DNA from: CAYVTD01 sp964454445
GTDB lineage: Bacteria > Bacteroidota > Ignavibacteria > Kapaibacteriales > UBA2268
Length of the DNA: 64,000 bases
Assembly: GCA_964454445.1 (NCBI GenBank)
Contig: CAYVTD010000008.1
Coordinates: 1-64,000 of the forward strand
Direction of reading: 5' to 3'
The position numbers were made by a program, and so were the translations under genes. Positions 55,790-64,000 of the stretch are shown here, one piece after another. The notes beneath the pieces were generated by a model that ran no database searches, was not told the origin of the DNA, and worked only from the letters and a program-made list of their open reading frames with translations. Position 1 is the first letter of the stretch, and every line of letters begins with the position of its first letter.

Positions 55790-57112
55790 ATGGAAGAACT
55801 TTTCACAAGCAAAACATCTGAGACACAAGGGCATAATCCGCCTCTTGCCGACAGAATGAGACCAAAGACGATAGACGAGATATTAGGTCAGGAGCATATC
55901 TTAGGCAAAAACGCCCCCTTGCGTCATTTTTTCGAGCAAGCTGACTTTCCTTCAATGATTTTCTGGGGTCCACCCGGTACGGGCAAAACAACAATAGCAC
56001 ACATAATTTCCACATCTGCCGATTATTATTTTGTTCGCTTATCTGCCGTAGAAGCTGGTGTGAAAGATGTAAGACAGGTAATTACTGCTGCTGAGTCATA
56101 TAAAAAGGGCGGCAGAAAAACACTGCTTTTCATCGACGAAATCCATCGTTTTAATAAATCGCAACAAGATGCCTTTTTGCATGCTGTGGAAAAGGGAATT
56201 ATCACTCTCGTCGGTGCTACAACAGAAAATCCTTCTTTCGAAGTCAATTCTGCACTCTTAAGCAGATGCCAAGTCTATCGACTTCATTATTTGAAAGATG
56301 AAGAAATAATTAAACTTGTCGAAAGAGCTTTAAAAGATGACGAGATATTGAAAAAGCAAGAAATTGAGATTAACGATTGGCAATTTTTAACGACAATAGC
56401 TGGCGGCGATGCACGAACAGCCCTGAATGCTCTCGAGCTTGCCCTGAAGATGTATCCTAAAAGCCAGAAAACGATAAAATTGACCAGACTCGATTTCGAA
56501 CGGGCTTTGCAGCAAAAAACGGCAAGCTACGATAAAAAGGGAGAATCTCATTATGACACAATTTCAGCTTTTATCAAAACATTAAGAGGCTCTGACCCCG
56601 ATGCCGCTTTGTTTTGGCTTGCAAAAATGCTCGATGCAGGCGAAGATCCGAAGTTTATTGCCCGTCGAATGGTCGTTTTCGCTTCTGAGGACATCGGCAA
56701 TGCCGACCCTTTTGCCCTTTCGCTTGCAGTATCGGTTTTCCAAGCTGTTACGCTTATTGGAATGCCCGAATGTCGCATCAATCTAGCCCAAGGAGTAACT
56801 TATCTCGCTTCTTGTCCCAAATCGAATTCATCTTATTTCGGTATAAGCGCCGCTACGGAGCTTGTTAAAAGTGGCGCTCCGCTCATTGTGCCGCTTCATT
56901 TGCGAAATGCTCCAACTGAATATATGAAAAAAGAGAGCTATGGAGAGAACTACAAGTATCCACATAGTTTTCCAGGTCATTTCATTAAAGAACATTATTT
57001 CCCAGACGATATGGATCCCATAGTGTTCTATAAACCTGGCAATTTTGGGAAGGAAGCCAAGTTCAAAGAGCGATTGGAAACATTGTGGAAAGAAAGATAT
57101 GAAAAAAAGTAA
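55790..57112 (+). CDS. rarA: Replication-associated recombination protein A (MgsA/RarA)
   Basis: AAA+ clamp-loader-like ATPase at stalled forks. Using the ATG at 55790 (440 residues): LADRMRPKTIDEILGQEHIL, Walker A GPPGTGKTT, Walker B LLFIDEIHRFNKSQQDAFL, GATTENPSFEVNSALLSRC, C-terminal AAA_assoc and MgsA domains (SEDIGNADPFALSLA). The upstream TTG at 55700 only adds non-family residues. Confidence 0.95.
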   Translation: MEELFTSKTSETQGHNPPLADRMRPKTIDEILGQEHILGKNAPLRHFFEQADFPSMIFWGPPGTGKTTIAHIISTSADYYFVRLSAVEAGVKDVRQVITAAESYKKGGRKTLLFIDEIHRFNKSQQDAFLHAVEKGIITLVGATTENPSFEVNSALLSRCQVYRLHYLKDEEIIKLVERALKDDEILKKQEIEINDWQFLTTIAGGDARTALNALELALKMYPKSQKTIKLTRLDFERALQQKTASYDKKGESHYDTISAFIKTLRGSDPDAALFWLAKMLDAGEDPKFIARRMVVFASEDIGNADPFALSLAVSVFQAVTLIGMPECRINLAQGVTYLASCPKSNSSYFGISAATELVKSGAPLIVPLHLRNAPTEYMKKESYGENYKYPHSFPGHFIKEHYFPDDMDPIVFYKPGNFGKEAKFKERLETLWKERYEKK

Positions 57113-57282
57113 AAAAAGCGTTTTTTAAGATAATAACGGGGTTGTCTCAAAAACAGAATTACTCCAAAACAGACAGGTATATCTGTTCTACCAGGTTTAT
57201 CTATTTCAATAAACTTAGGCATTCTTGCCTTACAAATTATTTAAATAAAATCTTTTAAAATAGCCTTAACATAAAGAAAAAC

Positions 57283-57861
57283 TCAAGCAAAATTCGATTT
57301 GTCATCAGGCTTGAACATAACATTGTCTATAAGACTAATTGCCTCCTCTGAATTTGCCACAACTGTCCACACTTTTCCACGGCTTGTGGCCATAAATTTT
57401 TCGGATTCAGTTTTTAAAAGCATTTCAATTAATGGGTTAAAATAACCTTGCAAATTAACTATGATAATGGGAGAGATTATCAAACCGAGCCGCTTCCAGG
57501 TTATCGCCTGAAGGAGCTCGGAGAGGGTGCCTGTACTGCCTGGAAGAGCAACAATACAATCAGAATCGAGCATCATTGCCGCTTCGCGTTCGTGCATAGT
57601 TTTCACTTCGCGTAGCTCGGCAATTTTGTTGTGCCCAAGTTCGAGATTTTCCAAAAAATTAGGAATAACACCAATTACATTTCCGCCTTCGGCTAAAGCG
57701 CCGTCAGCAAGTCGCCCCATTAAACCGATATTGCCACCACCATAAATAATTGTTTTTCCGATTTGGGCTAATAGATGCCCAAGCTTTTCGGCTTCATCAA
57801 GATAGAATCTGTCGCATTTGGCGCTAGCTCCACAAAAAACGCACACTTTATTAATTATCAT
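57283..57861 (-). CDS. LOG family protein (cytokinin-phosphoribohydrolase-like)
   Basis: 192 residues: VCVFCGASAKCDRFYLDEA, IYGGGNIGLMGRLADGAL, MHEREAAMMLDSDCIVALPGSTGTLSE and the following LQAITWKRLG. It matches the LOG Rossmann family that hydrolyses nucleoside 5'-monophosphates. The PGGxGTxxE signature reads PGSTGTLSE (107-115), with Ser109 for the second Gly; Glu115 is kept. Overlaps the purD stop by 11 bases. Confidence 0.9.
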   Translation of the reverse strand: MIINKVCVFCGASAKCDRFYLDEAEKLGHLLAQIGKTIIYGGGNIGLMGRLADGALAEGGNVIGVIPNFLENLELGHNKIAELREVKTMHEREAAMMLDSDCIVALPGSTGTLSELLQAITWKRLGLIISPIIIVNLQGYFNPLIEMLLKTESEKFMATSRGKVWTVVANSEEAISLIDNVMFKPDDKSNFA

Positions 57862-59152
57862 TGGCTTGTCTTTTTCTTAGCTTGTCAATACCTTTTTTCC
57901 CAATATCATTACGATAATATTTATTTTGAAAGTCGATTATTTCAACATATTTATATGCCTTTGCGACTGCGCTTTCTATATTCTCATCTATAGCAGTAAC
58001 AGCCAACACACGCCCTCCTGCACTAAATAAATGCTCCATTTCTGCCTTAGTGCCTGCGTGAAAGACTAAGGCACCTTGCTCTTCTGCCTCAGCAATGCCT
58101 GATATTTCAAAATGACTATCATATTTATCAGGATAACCCTCAGAGGCAAGCACAACGCAACAACTAGCCCCTGATTGAATGTTCTCGACTTTTGAACTAT
58201 CAAGTTTACCAATTGCTGCTGAATATAATAGACCGGCAAAATCTCCTTTGAACAAGGGTAAGACTGCTTGTGTTTCCGGATCACCAAATCTAACATTGAA
58301 CTCGATTACAAACGGTTCGCCATTTTTAATCATAAGTCCGGCATAAAGGCAGCCAACAAAAGGAAAACCTTCGTTAATAGCTCCTTCTATGGTTGGCTTA
58401 ATAATCAAATGTTCAATTTTTAACCTCAACCCGCTAGTAATAATCGGAGCAGGCGCATAAGCACCCATTCCGCCAGTATTTTTGCCTTTATCACCATCAA
58501 AAATTCGTTTATGGTCTTGCGAAGATGCAAGAGTAATAAAGTCTTTGCCATCAGAAACAGCTAATATCGATGCTTCTTCGCCTTCAAGATATTCTTCGAC
58601 AACAATGCTATCACCTGCCGATTTGAAAATACCGCCAAATATAGCATCTATTGTCTCTAAAGCTTCTTGATGTGTTTCAGCTACAACAACACCTTTCCCC
58701 GCCGCTAACCCATCAGCCTTTAAAACAACAGGTAGCTTTGCATTTTTTAAATAATCGCGAGCTAAGTCACGCTCTTCTTTTGAAAAAGAAGCAAATCCAG
58801 CAGTCGGAATGCTATGCCGCTGCATAAATCTCTTAGCAAAGGTTTTTGATGATTCTAATCGTGAGGCTAATTTGCTGGGTCCGAAGACCTTAATACCCGC
58901 GTGATTTAAAATATCTGATAACCCATCTGCCAATGGTTGCTCCGGACCAACAACAACTAAAGATATTGAATTTGACTTGCAAAAGTTGATAACTGTTTCA
59001 ACTGCTTTTAATTCAATATCAGCATATTCAGCATATTGGAAGATTCCAGGATTGCCGGGAAAGCAAAAAAGTTTATCTAAAGAGTTTGAATGATAAAGAG
59101 CATAAGCTAAAGCATGTTCTCTGCCGCCGCCGCCAATTAATAAAACATTCAT
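57851..59152 (-). CDS. purD: Phosphoribosylamine-glycine ligase (GARS)
   Basis: Second step of purine synthesis. 433 residues: VLLIGGGGREHALAYAL at the N-terminus, VVGPEQPLADGLSD, KADGLAAGKGVVVAET (ATP-grasp loop), DHKRIFDGDKGKNTGGMGAYAP and EFNVRFGDPETQAVLP. The C-terminal domain is complete. The stop overlaps LOG by 11 bases. Confidence 0.96.
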   Translation of the reverse strand: MNVLLIGGGGREHALAYALYHSNSLDKLFCFPGNPGIFQYAEYADIELKAVETVINFCKSNSISLVVVGPEQPLADGLSDILNHAGIKVFGPSKLASRLESSKTFAKRFMQRHSIPTAGFASFSKEERDLARDYLKNAKLPVVLKADGLAAGKGVVVAETHQEALETIDAIFGGIFKSAGDSIVVEEYLEGEEASILAVSDGKDFITLASSQDHKRIFDGDKGKNTGGMGAYAPAPIITSGLRLKIEHLIIKPTIEGAINEGFPFVGCLYAGLMIKNGEPFVIEFNVRFGDPETQAVLPLFKGDFAGLLYSAAIGKLDSSKVENIQSGASCCVVLASEGYPDKYDSHFEISGIAEAEEQGALVFHAGTKAEMEHLFSAGGRVLAVTAIDENIESAVAKAYKYVEIIDFQNKYYRNDIGKKGIDKLRKRQANDN

Positions 59153-59199
59153 TGTGTTAATTGGAAGTATTTAAAAAAGAATAATCAACGATTGTCCGT

Positions 59200-59535
59200 T
59201 TATGATAAAAGAATTTCGAGGCTGCGCTTCACATTTTTTTCATATAAATTATATTCATTGTCTGCCATTATAATCTCCATCACTTGCTTCATAAGCTGCT
59301 CTTTTTCTTCAGGCTTAGAACAGTACTTCTGTCCAAGCTTCATAATCAACTGAACGTTGTCAAAGTCAGAATTAAAATGATGCAAGCGCTTAAGCTCGCG
59401 TAATCTTTGCAATGGGATTGCCTCTTCGAGCATTCTGTTCTCTTCAACGCTTATATCGAAGTCAGCTTTTGCGACATGCAATAATACAAATCCAATAAAA
59501 TCCTCATAAGTCCAATTCTCTAACTCTTTTTCCAT
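59200..59535 (-). CDS. Small TerB-like helical protein
   Basis: 111 residues, all helical. LLHVAKADFDISVEENRMLEEA and EIIMADNEYNLYEKNVKRSLE resemble the acidic motif pair of TerB/TerB-like proteins. AGGTG precedes the ATG. It lies upstream of purD on the same strand. Function unknown. Confidence 0.6.
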   Translation of the reverse strand: MEKELENWTYEDFIGFVLLHVAKADFDISVEENRMLEEAIPLQRLRELKRLHHFNSDFDNVQLIMKLGQKYCSKPEEKEQLMKQVMEIIMADNEYNLYEKNVKRSLEILLS

Positions 59536-59714
59536 AAAAGCACCTCAATGAAAATTACGAAAAACAATAATTGTAAAAACAACACTATGTAATTTAACAT
59601 AAAACTATAATTAAAACAAATAAAGCCAATCCTGAAATAGTATGATTAGCATTATTTATTTAATTCGTAAAATTTTTGAGAAAAAGAATCAAACAAAGGC
59701 ATAAGATAAATGCC

Positions 59715-60152
59715 TTATGCTAATCCGCCTTCGATGTAATCCCGCAAATATTTATTTTCTGCAGAAATATGCTTAAATTTTGTTTTGACAATGTCGCCAA
59801 TGGAGATAATACCAATCAGAATTTTATCGGAGACAACAGGTAAATGCCGCACTTTATTCTGGGTCATAATAGATTCGACATACTCAATATCGTCGTTTGG
59901 CTCGACAATTAAAAGGTTCTTAGTCATAATCTCTTTCACTTGTCTTTCTTTTATAGATTCTATATCTTCAAAAGCAAAACGAACAATATCCCTTTCGGAG
60001 AGGATACCAACAATTTTCGCATCAGAATTTAAAACGAGCAATGCGCCAACGCGATTGTTAACAAGTACTCTCATTGCATCAAAAACCGGCTTATCTTCAC
60101 CGATGGTAAACACTTCGGGACCTTTCTGCCGCAATATTTCTCTTACTTTCAT
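59715..60152 (-). CDS. Tandem CBS-domain protein
   Basis: 145 residues with two CBS motifs (about 8-65, 75-135): FDAMRVLVNNRVGALLVLN, VGILSERDIVRFAFE, and YVESIMTQNKVRHLPVVSD with GIISIGDIVKTK. Such stand-alone pairs bind adenine nucleotides. No partner domain. Confidence 0.9.
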   Translation of the reverse strand: MKVREILRQKGPEVFTIGEDKPVFDAMRVLVNNRVGALLVLNSDAKIVGILSERDIVRFAFEDIESIKERQVKEIMTKNLLIVEPNDDIEYVESIMTQNKVRHLPVVSDKILIGIISIGDIVKTKFKHISAENKYLRDYIEGGLA

Positions 60153-60258
60153 TCTAACGCTCCTTTATTATAAATTGTTTGATTTTTAATATATTCATGT
60201 AATTAATGAAGTTTATGCTAATAAAATATTTTTAAAAAATATTTCAATACTTTATTAA

Positions 60259-60543
60259 TATTTTAGATTATCGCGACTTGTTTCTAACTATCTTTTCTAC
60301 AATCATTCGCTCAAACACGAACTCAAAGGCACAAAACCTCCATCCGTTGAGTTTAGCTCGGCTGTCTCTATCAAAATGATTGTCGATAAGGTTGCAGAAT
60401 TATATGGTGGCGCTTCGCGAATATAATTTGACATCAAATCGACTCAACTTAATATGAGTATGGAATATTTTCATAAAATAGTCGAAGAACTAACCGACAA
60501 TGCCTTTAAATTTTCAGATGAACAAACAGACTCACCGAAATAA
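60259..60543 (+). pseudogene. Histidine kinase remnant
   Basis: One frame reads RLSRLVSNYLFYNHSLKHELKG, EFSSAVSIKMIVDKVAELYGGASRI, a TAA stop at 60424-60426, then MEYFHKIVEELTDNAFKFSD, the N-box of a HATPase domain, and another stop. The phospho-acceptor-side helices, the N-box and nothing of the G-boxes remain. The 588-base gap 60153-60740 holds nothing else. Confidence 0.65.
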
Positions 60544-60740
60544 TGGTTAGTCTCCCCATCGTAAGCAAATAATATAAAAAAAATTTTTTGCAAAATTTAA
60601 TATTTTATATTAATTTAGTGTTAAAGTATTTATTAAATTTAATAAATATAGTTTTAAATACATGTTTTTTTAAGTATACATATAAAAAGGATTTCATAGG
60701 ATTATCTTTTTAGTTTTTATAATTTGAAATAACGAGCGAA

Positions 60741-61037
60741 ATGGCAAAATCATTAAGAGTAATAATTGGCGGCAAAGATTATGTCTTACGGGGAGAAGAC
60801 GAATCCTTGTTGCAAAAAGTAACTCAAGAGGTCAATAGCCAATTAAGTTCGCTCGAGAAAAGTCATACTGATGAATCGGCTACAACACTTTCAATTTTAG
60901 CGGCGCTCAACATCGCCGAAAAGCATTATAAATATTTAGAACAAGATACAGATAGCAATAGATATATTATCAATGAACTTAATGCTATGAGTGAATTTTT
61001 GCAAAACAGCATGGAATATAAAGTTGACAGATTGTAA
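60741..61037 (+). CDS. zapA: Cell division protein ZapA
   Basis: FtsZ-bundling protein, 98 residues: LRVIIGGKDYVLRGEDESLL, a globular head, then the coiled coil TLSILAALNIAEKHYKYLE and the tail. The family size fits. Followed by the 6S-like RNA and rny, a typical neighbourhood in this group. Confidence 0.88.
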   Translation: MAKSLRVIIGGKDYVLRGEDESLLQKVTQEVNSQLSSLEKSHTDESATTLSILAALNIAEKHYKYLEQDTDSNRYIINELNAMSEFLQNSMEYKVDRL

Positions 61038-61105
61038 TTTGTTTTATATATTTGTTGGTTACTATGAGTTGTAAGTGTTCTTTGAAAGAATTATTAAGTT
61101 GTTAT

Positions 61106-61326
61106 AGCCGTATTCGACTAGATTGCACCACGTTTATAAAGAACCGTTAGTAAAACTAACAAGGGATTCATTCTCCAGTATTAAAACGCAGGCCTCAACC
61201 GCTCAAAAAAGCAGTTGCAAATTAGCACAGAGGAAGCATGCTAATGCCGGGATGTTGCCCACCGTGGAATATTGGGTTCTTTCACATCGTGATAGTCCTC
61301 AATCTAGTCGTTACGGCTTTTTTTTT
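61106..61326 (+). ncRNA. ssrS: 6S RNA (SsrS)
   Basis: The ends pair into a long rod: AGCCGTA (61106-61112) with TACGGCT (61312-61318), CGACTAGATTG (61115-61125) with CAATCTAGTCG (61300-61310), CACG with CGTG, and AAAGAACC (61138-61145) with GGTTCTTT (61275-61282). Inside is a GTTAG/CTAAC hairpin and an open region, and nine T follow the closing stem. The rod with a central bubble, ~213 bases, and the position between zapA and rny all match 6S RNA, which sequesters RNA polymerase holoenzyme. The assignment is by structure and synteny. Confidence 0.78.
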
Positions 61327-61378
61327 ACATATTCTTCTTTATGAAGAAACAAATAACTGGGAGCAAAGGAGTTAACTA

Positions 61379-62944
61379 ATGAACGAAATGATTATTGTGG
61401 CTGTTTTGAGCATCGTTGGGCTTATCGGCGGTTTTGCCGTCGCATATTTTATGGCTCAAAAAATTATGGCAGCCAAGATTAAAGAAGCAGAAGACAGTGC
61501 CAAAAAAATTATTAAAGATGGCGAAAAAGAAGCCTCTAGCTTGAAAAAAGAAAAACTGCTCGAAGTGAAAGAAGAATGGCACAAAAAGAAACAAGAATTT
61601 GAAAACGAGACTCAAACTAGACGTGCTAAAACACAAATCCTCGAAAAGCAACTTAAGGCAAGAGAAGAATCTCTCGATAGTTCGGCTGAAGCAAATACAA
61701 AAAAAGAAAAGCAATTGCAAATCCTCGAAACAGAATTAAGCAAAAAGCAATCTACCTTGGATAAACGACTCAACGAAACTGCCCATATTATCGAAGAGCA
61801 AAGCAAGGAACTCGAGCGAATTAGCGGACTTAACCGCGAAGAGGCAAAAAAGCAATTAACAAACAGTTTAATTAACGATGCCAAGCAAGAAGCTGCTGCA
61901 TTTATTAAGCAAATTCGAGACGAAGCAAAGAAAACTGCCCATAAAGAAGCACAATATATTATTGTAGATGCTATCCAGCGAACCGCCTCCGACCACAGCG
62001 TCGAAAGCACTGTTTCTGTCGTTAGTTTGGATAGCGACGAGATGAAAGGCAGAATAATCGGTAGAGAAGGACGCAACATCCGCGCTTTCGAATCGGCAAC
62101 AGGCATCGATCTGATTATCGACGATACACCCGAAGCAGTTGTCATTTCAGGTTTCGACCCATTCCGGCGAGAAGTCGCCAAACGTTCTTTGGAGCGCCTT
62201 ATGGAAGATGGCAGGATCCATCCCGCAAGAATCGAAGAAGTCGTAACAAAATCCAAAAAAGAACTCGAAGAAGAAATTTTTAGCGTCGGAGAAACTGCCA
62301 TGCTTGACCTAGGAATTCACAACATCCACCCCGAATTGATAAAACTCATCGGAAAGATGAAATATCGCTCGAGTTATGGTCAGAATCTTTTAAGCCATTC
62401 TATCGAGGTTGCCCATCTTTGCGGGCTTATGGCTTCCGAACTTGATATCGACGCTACTATGGCAAAACGCGCAGGACTCTTGCACGATATTGGCAAATGC
62501 GTCGATCAAAACACTGAGGGCCCGCATGCGCTTATAGGCTTCGAAATAGCAAAAAAATACAAAGAGCCTCGTTTTGTTACTAACGCTATCGGTGCGCACC
62601 ACGAAGATATGGAAATGGAGTCGCCCATCGCAGTGCTTGTGCAAGCTGCTGATAGCATTAGCGGTGCCAGGCCGGGAGCTAGGCGGGAATCACTAGAAAA
62701 CTACGTAAAGCGCCTCGAAAAACTCGAGAACCTTGCTCAAGGTTTCGACGGTGTTTCAAAGACTTATGCTATCCAGGCAGGCAGGGAAATCCGCGTCATT
62801 GTCGAGCCAGACCACGTGGACGACCTAACAGCAGATCGTATGGCTGACGACATTGCAAAACGTATCGAAAGCGAAATGGAATATCCCGGGCAAATCAAAG
62901 TTACGGTTATTCGCGAAAGAAGAAGCGTCTCTCTGGCAAAATAA
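61379..62944 (+). CDS. rny: Ribonuclease Y
   Basis: Membrane-anchored endoribonuclease initiating mRNA decay. 521 residues: N-terminal membrane helix (IIVAVLSIVGLIGGFAVAYF), a long coiled coil (25-200), a KH domain (GRIIGREGRNIRAFESATG) and the HD domain with SHSIEVAHLCG and RAGLLHDIGKCVD, then AHHEDME. AAAGGAG precedes the ATG. Confidence 0.97.
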   Translation: MNEMIIVAVLSIVGLIGGFAVAYFMAQKIMAAKIKEAEDSAKKIIKDGEKEASSLKKEKLLEVKEEWHKKKQEFENETQTRRAKTQILEKQLKAREESLDSSAEANTKKEKQLQILETELSKKQSTLDKRLNETAHIIEEQSKELERISGLNREEAKKQLTNSLINDAKQEAAAFIKQIRDEAKKTAHKEAQYIIVDAIQRTASDHSVESTVSVVSLDSDEMKGRIIGREGRNIRAFESATGIDLIIDDTPEAVVISGFDPFRREVAKRSLERLMEDGRIHPARIEEVVTKSKKELEEEIFSVGETAMLDLGIHNIHPELIKLIGKMKYRSSYGQNLLSHSIEVAHLCGLMASELDIDATMAKRAGLLHDIGKCVDQNTEGPHALIGFEIAKKYKEPRFVTNAIGAHHEDMEMESPIAVLVQAADSISGARPGARRESLENYVKRLEKLENLAQGFDGVSKTYAIQAGREIRVIVEPDHVDDLTADRMADDIAKRIESEMEYPGQIKVTVIRERRSVSLAK

Positions 62945-62957
62945 GATGATATATTAC

Positions 62958-62994
62958 CAGCCCTTTCTTGCTTACAAGTCAGGGCTGTTTTTTT
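62958..62994 (+). terminator. Intrinsic terminator of rny
   Basis: CAGCCCT (62958-62964) pairs with AGGGCTG (62981-62987), followed by seven T. Confidence 0.9.
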
Positions 62995-63043
62995 CTAGTA
63001 AAACCAAAAAAAAACATCAAGCAAAAAAATAAGTAAAAAAGAC

Positions 63044-63481
63044 TTATCCATCGGATTGCTTGCTGCAATTTTGACGAATCAAATGTACGTCTTCAAATGT
63101 TTTTTTGATATCTAATTGCTTATATTGAAGATACTTCCCATCTGGTTTGGCTATTTTATGTTCTTTATAATGAATATCAGTTTTTCTTGAGTATTTGCCT
63201 TTATTCCTAATAAAACCTTTTGTCCCAAAATACACATCACCAATGTTCAAATAGAATGATCCCGCTTTATGCAAAACCCTTTTAAACTCAGTAATGTAAA
63301 TCAATAAGTTGTTTATATAATCATAAGGATTGTCTTCACGACCGACAGTCTCATTGCCATATAGACGACACAAGAAATAAGGAGGTGATGTAATAATCAA
63401 ATTAATTGAACCATCTGGAATCTCCTTGATTAGATCCAAGGTATCGCCACGTGTTACTTTATTTATATACTTTTCGATCAT
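63044..63481 (-). pseudogene. DNA methyltransferase, N-terminal fragment
   Basis: 145 codons. VTRGDTLDLIKEIPDGSINLIITSPPYF has the catalytic TSPPY motif of a beta-class DNA methyltransferase, then EFKRVLHKAGSFYLNIGDVYFGTKGF. After DGKYLQYKQL the sequence no longer fits and the SAM-binding FxGxG half is missing. A TAAATTTG -7 box lies upstream, so it could be transcribed. Different subtype from the fragment at 34895-35494. Confidence 0.75.
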
Positions 63482-63771
63482 GTTTGTTTAATCATTCTCA
63501 TTTTTATTGCAAATTTAAAAAATTGCATATTAAAAATGAAATCATTTCATTTCTCTTCTGCCTGGGAAAAATTGAAAATCCAATATAAGCCTAAAAGCTA
63601 TTGCAAGTTGAATTAAATAATTTTATTTTTTTTTGAAAAAAATTTTTGTTATTTTGTATTTGTAAATAAAATTAATAATTAGTTAAATTAATTTTCATAA
63701 TAAAAGGTCATAATTACTGTTTTTAACATAAAGAATTAAGCAGACAGCCACATAAAGATTATTTAAGCTAT

Positions 63772-63880
63772 GCTGTTGTGAAAAGATAGAAACTTCTCGA
63801 CCCATAAAACCAATAAAGAGAAACTTCTTGTCTTCACAAAAAAAAGGGCCTTGCTTCGTTGAGGGTCTATAATAAACAGC
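63772..63880 (+). other. Structured non-coding stretch with a direct repeat
   Basis: No gene in 63482-63944. GCTGTT (63772-63777) pairs with AACAGC (63875-63880) and GACCC (63799-63803) with GGGTC (63863-63867). TTGTGAA-AGA (63777-63786) can pair with TCTTCACAA (63831-63839). AGAAACTTCT occurs twice (63788-63797, 63819-63828). With the terminator downstream this may be a small RNA or a leader; the pairs cannot all form at once. Confidence 0.35.
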
Positions 63881-63901
63881 AGCAGTAAAGTGAGACAGAG
63901 G

Positions 63902-63930
63902 CGGCTCCTAAAAAAGGAGCCGTTTTTTTT
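63902..63930 (+). terminator. Strong intrinsic terminator
   Basis: CGGCTCCT (63902-63909) pairs with AGGAGCCG (63915-63922) around a 5-base loop, followed by eight T. It ends the structured stretch before it, or attenuates a gene starting at 63945. Confidence 0.92.
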
Positions 63931-63944
63931 GTTATTTAATTGCT

Positions 63945-64000
63945 ATGTCAAAGCAAATCAACAATATCGCCAAGCAGGTAGAAAGAACCGCAGACAATGG
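63945..64000 (+). CDS. Possible start of a gene cut by the window end
   Basis: An ATG at 63945 opens MSKQINNIAKQVERTADN and runs off the window. It lies 15 bases after the terminator, with no good ribosome site. Too short to identify. Confidence 0.3.
   Translation, partial: MSKQINNIAKQVERTADN

Noticed and set aside
61612..62301. Long minus-strand frame of 229 codons inside rny
   Set aside because: It is Ser/Leu-rich antisense of a clear rny coding region and has no recognisable motif.
34895..63481. The two methyltransferase fragments as halves of one split gene
   Set aside because: Both contain the RVL..G..NI stretch and different neighbouring sequence, so they come from two genes.
1..64000. 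CRISPR array or insertion sequence
   Set aside because: No regularly spaced repeats and no transposase gene were seen.

Overview
The window is about 64 kb of AT-rich bacterial chromosome (roughly 35-38% GC by eye). It most likely comes from the Bacteroidota/Chlorobiota/Ignavibacteriota group, and a Kapabacteria- or Ignavibacteria-like lineage is plausible. Three secreted proteins carry the C-terminal sorting domain of the type IX secretion system. Several promoters have the group's -33 TTG / -7 TAnnTTTG form. Glycine dehydrogenase is split (only gcvPA is present), and zapA, a 6S-like RNA and rny lie in a row. A lone flbD-type gene hints at flagella. No 16S rRNA is present, so the placement is an inference.

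Layout. 1-9.3 kb: a partial type-IX cargo hydrolase, gcvPA, the HslUV protease, an outer-membrane protein/lipoprotein pair and glycogen synthase. 9.4-13.6 kb is the accessory spot of greatest interest: a TIR-like domain fused to a threonine-synthase-like PLP enzyme, overlapping a lipoprotein glutaminyl cyclase gene, then a DUF2442 remnant, tRNA-Thr and a decayed metallo-hydrolase. 13.6-24.8 kb: a saccharopine-dehydrogenase-family enzyme, a TonB receptor with a type-IX surface protein, dprA, rplY, prs, tRNA-Gln, a beta-barrel protein and flbD. 24.8-32.4 kb: an RNA-like inverted-repeat element, a sensor kinase, fmt, a YgjP-type peptidase, DUF202 and mutS. 32.8-37.1 kb: an Omp28/thioredoxin-like type-IX protein, then a restriction island with two nuclease genes and a truncated methyltransferase.

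37.3-51.7 kb is a long minus-strand metabolic run. It holds a DHODH-like gene, buk, ptb, an ammonia-lyase with a Cys in the MIO tripeptide, pta, ackA, nadC, nadA, nfu, mrp, an ADP-forming acetate-CoA ligase and an MFS transporter. Together these suggest acyl-phosphate/acyl-CoA interconversion with ATP formation (butyrate and acetate kinases, ACD), and NAD synthesis next to Fe-S carrier genes that could supply NadA. 51.8-63 kb: ftsY, ppiD-like, rarA, LOG, purD, a CBS protein, zapA, 6S-like RNA and rny. Remnants of a RhuM gene, a histidine kinase and a second methyltransferase lie in the gaps. The window ends in a structured region with a strong terminator and the possible start of another gene.

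No CRISPR array, insertion sequence, rRNA or known metabolite riboswitch was recognised. All assignments come from reading motifs; no database search was run.
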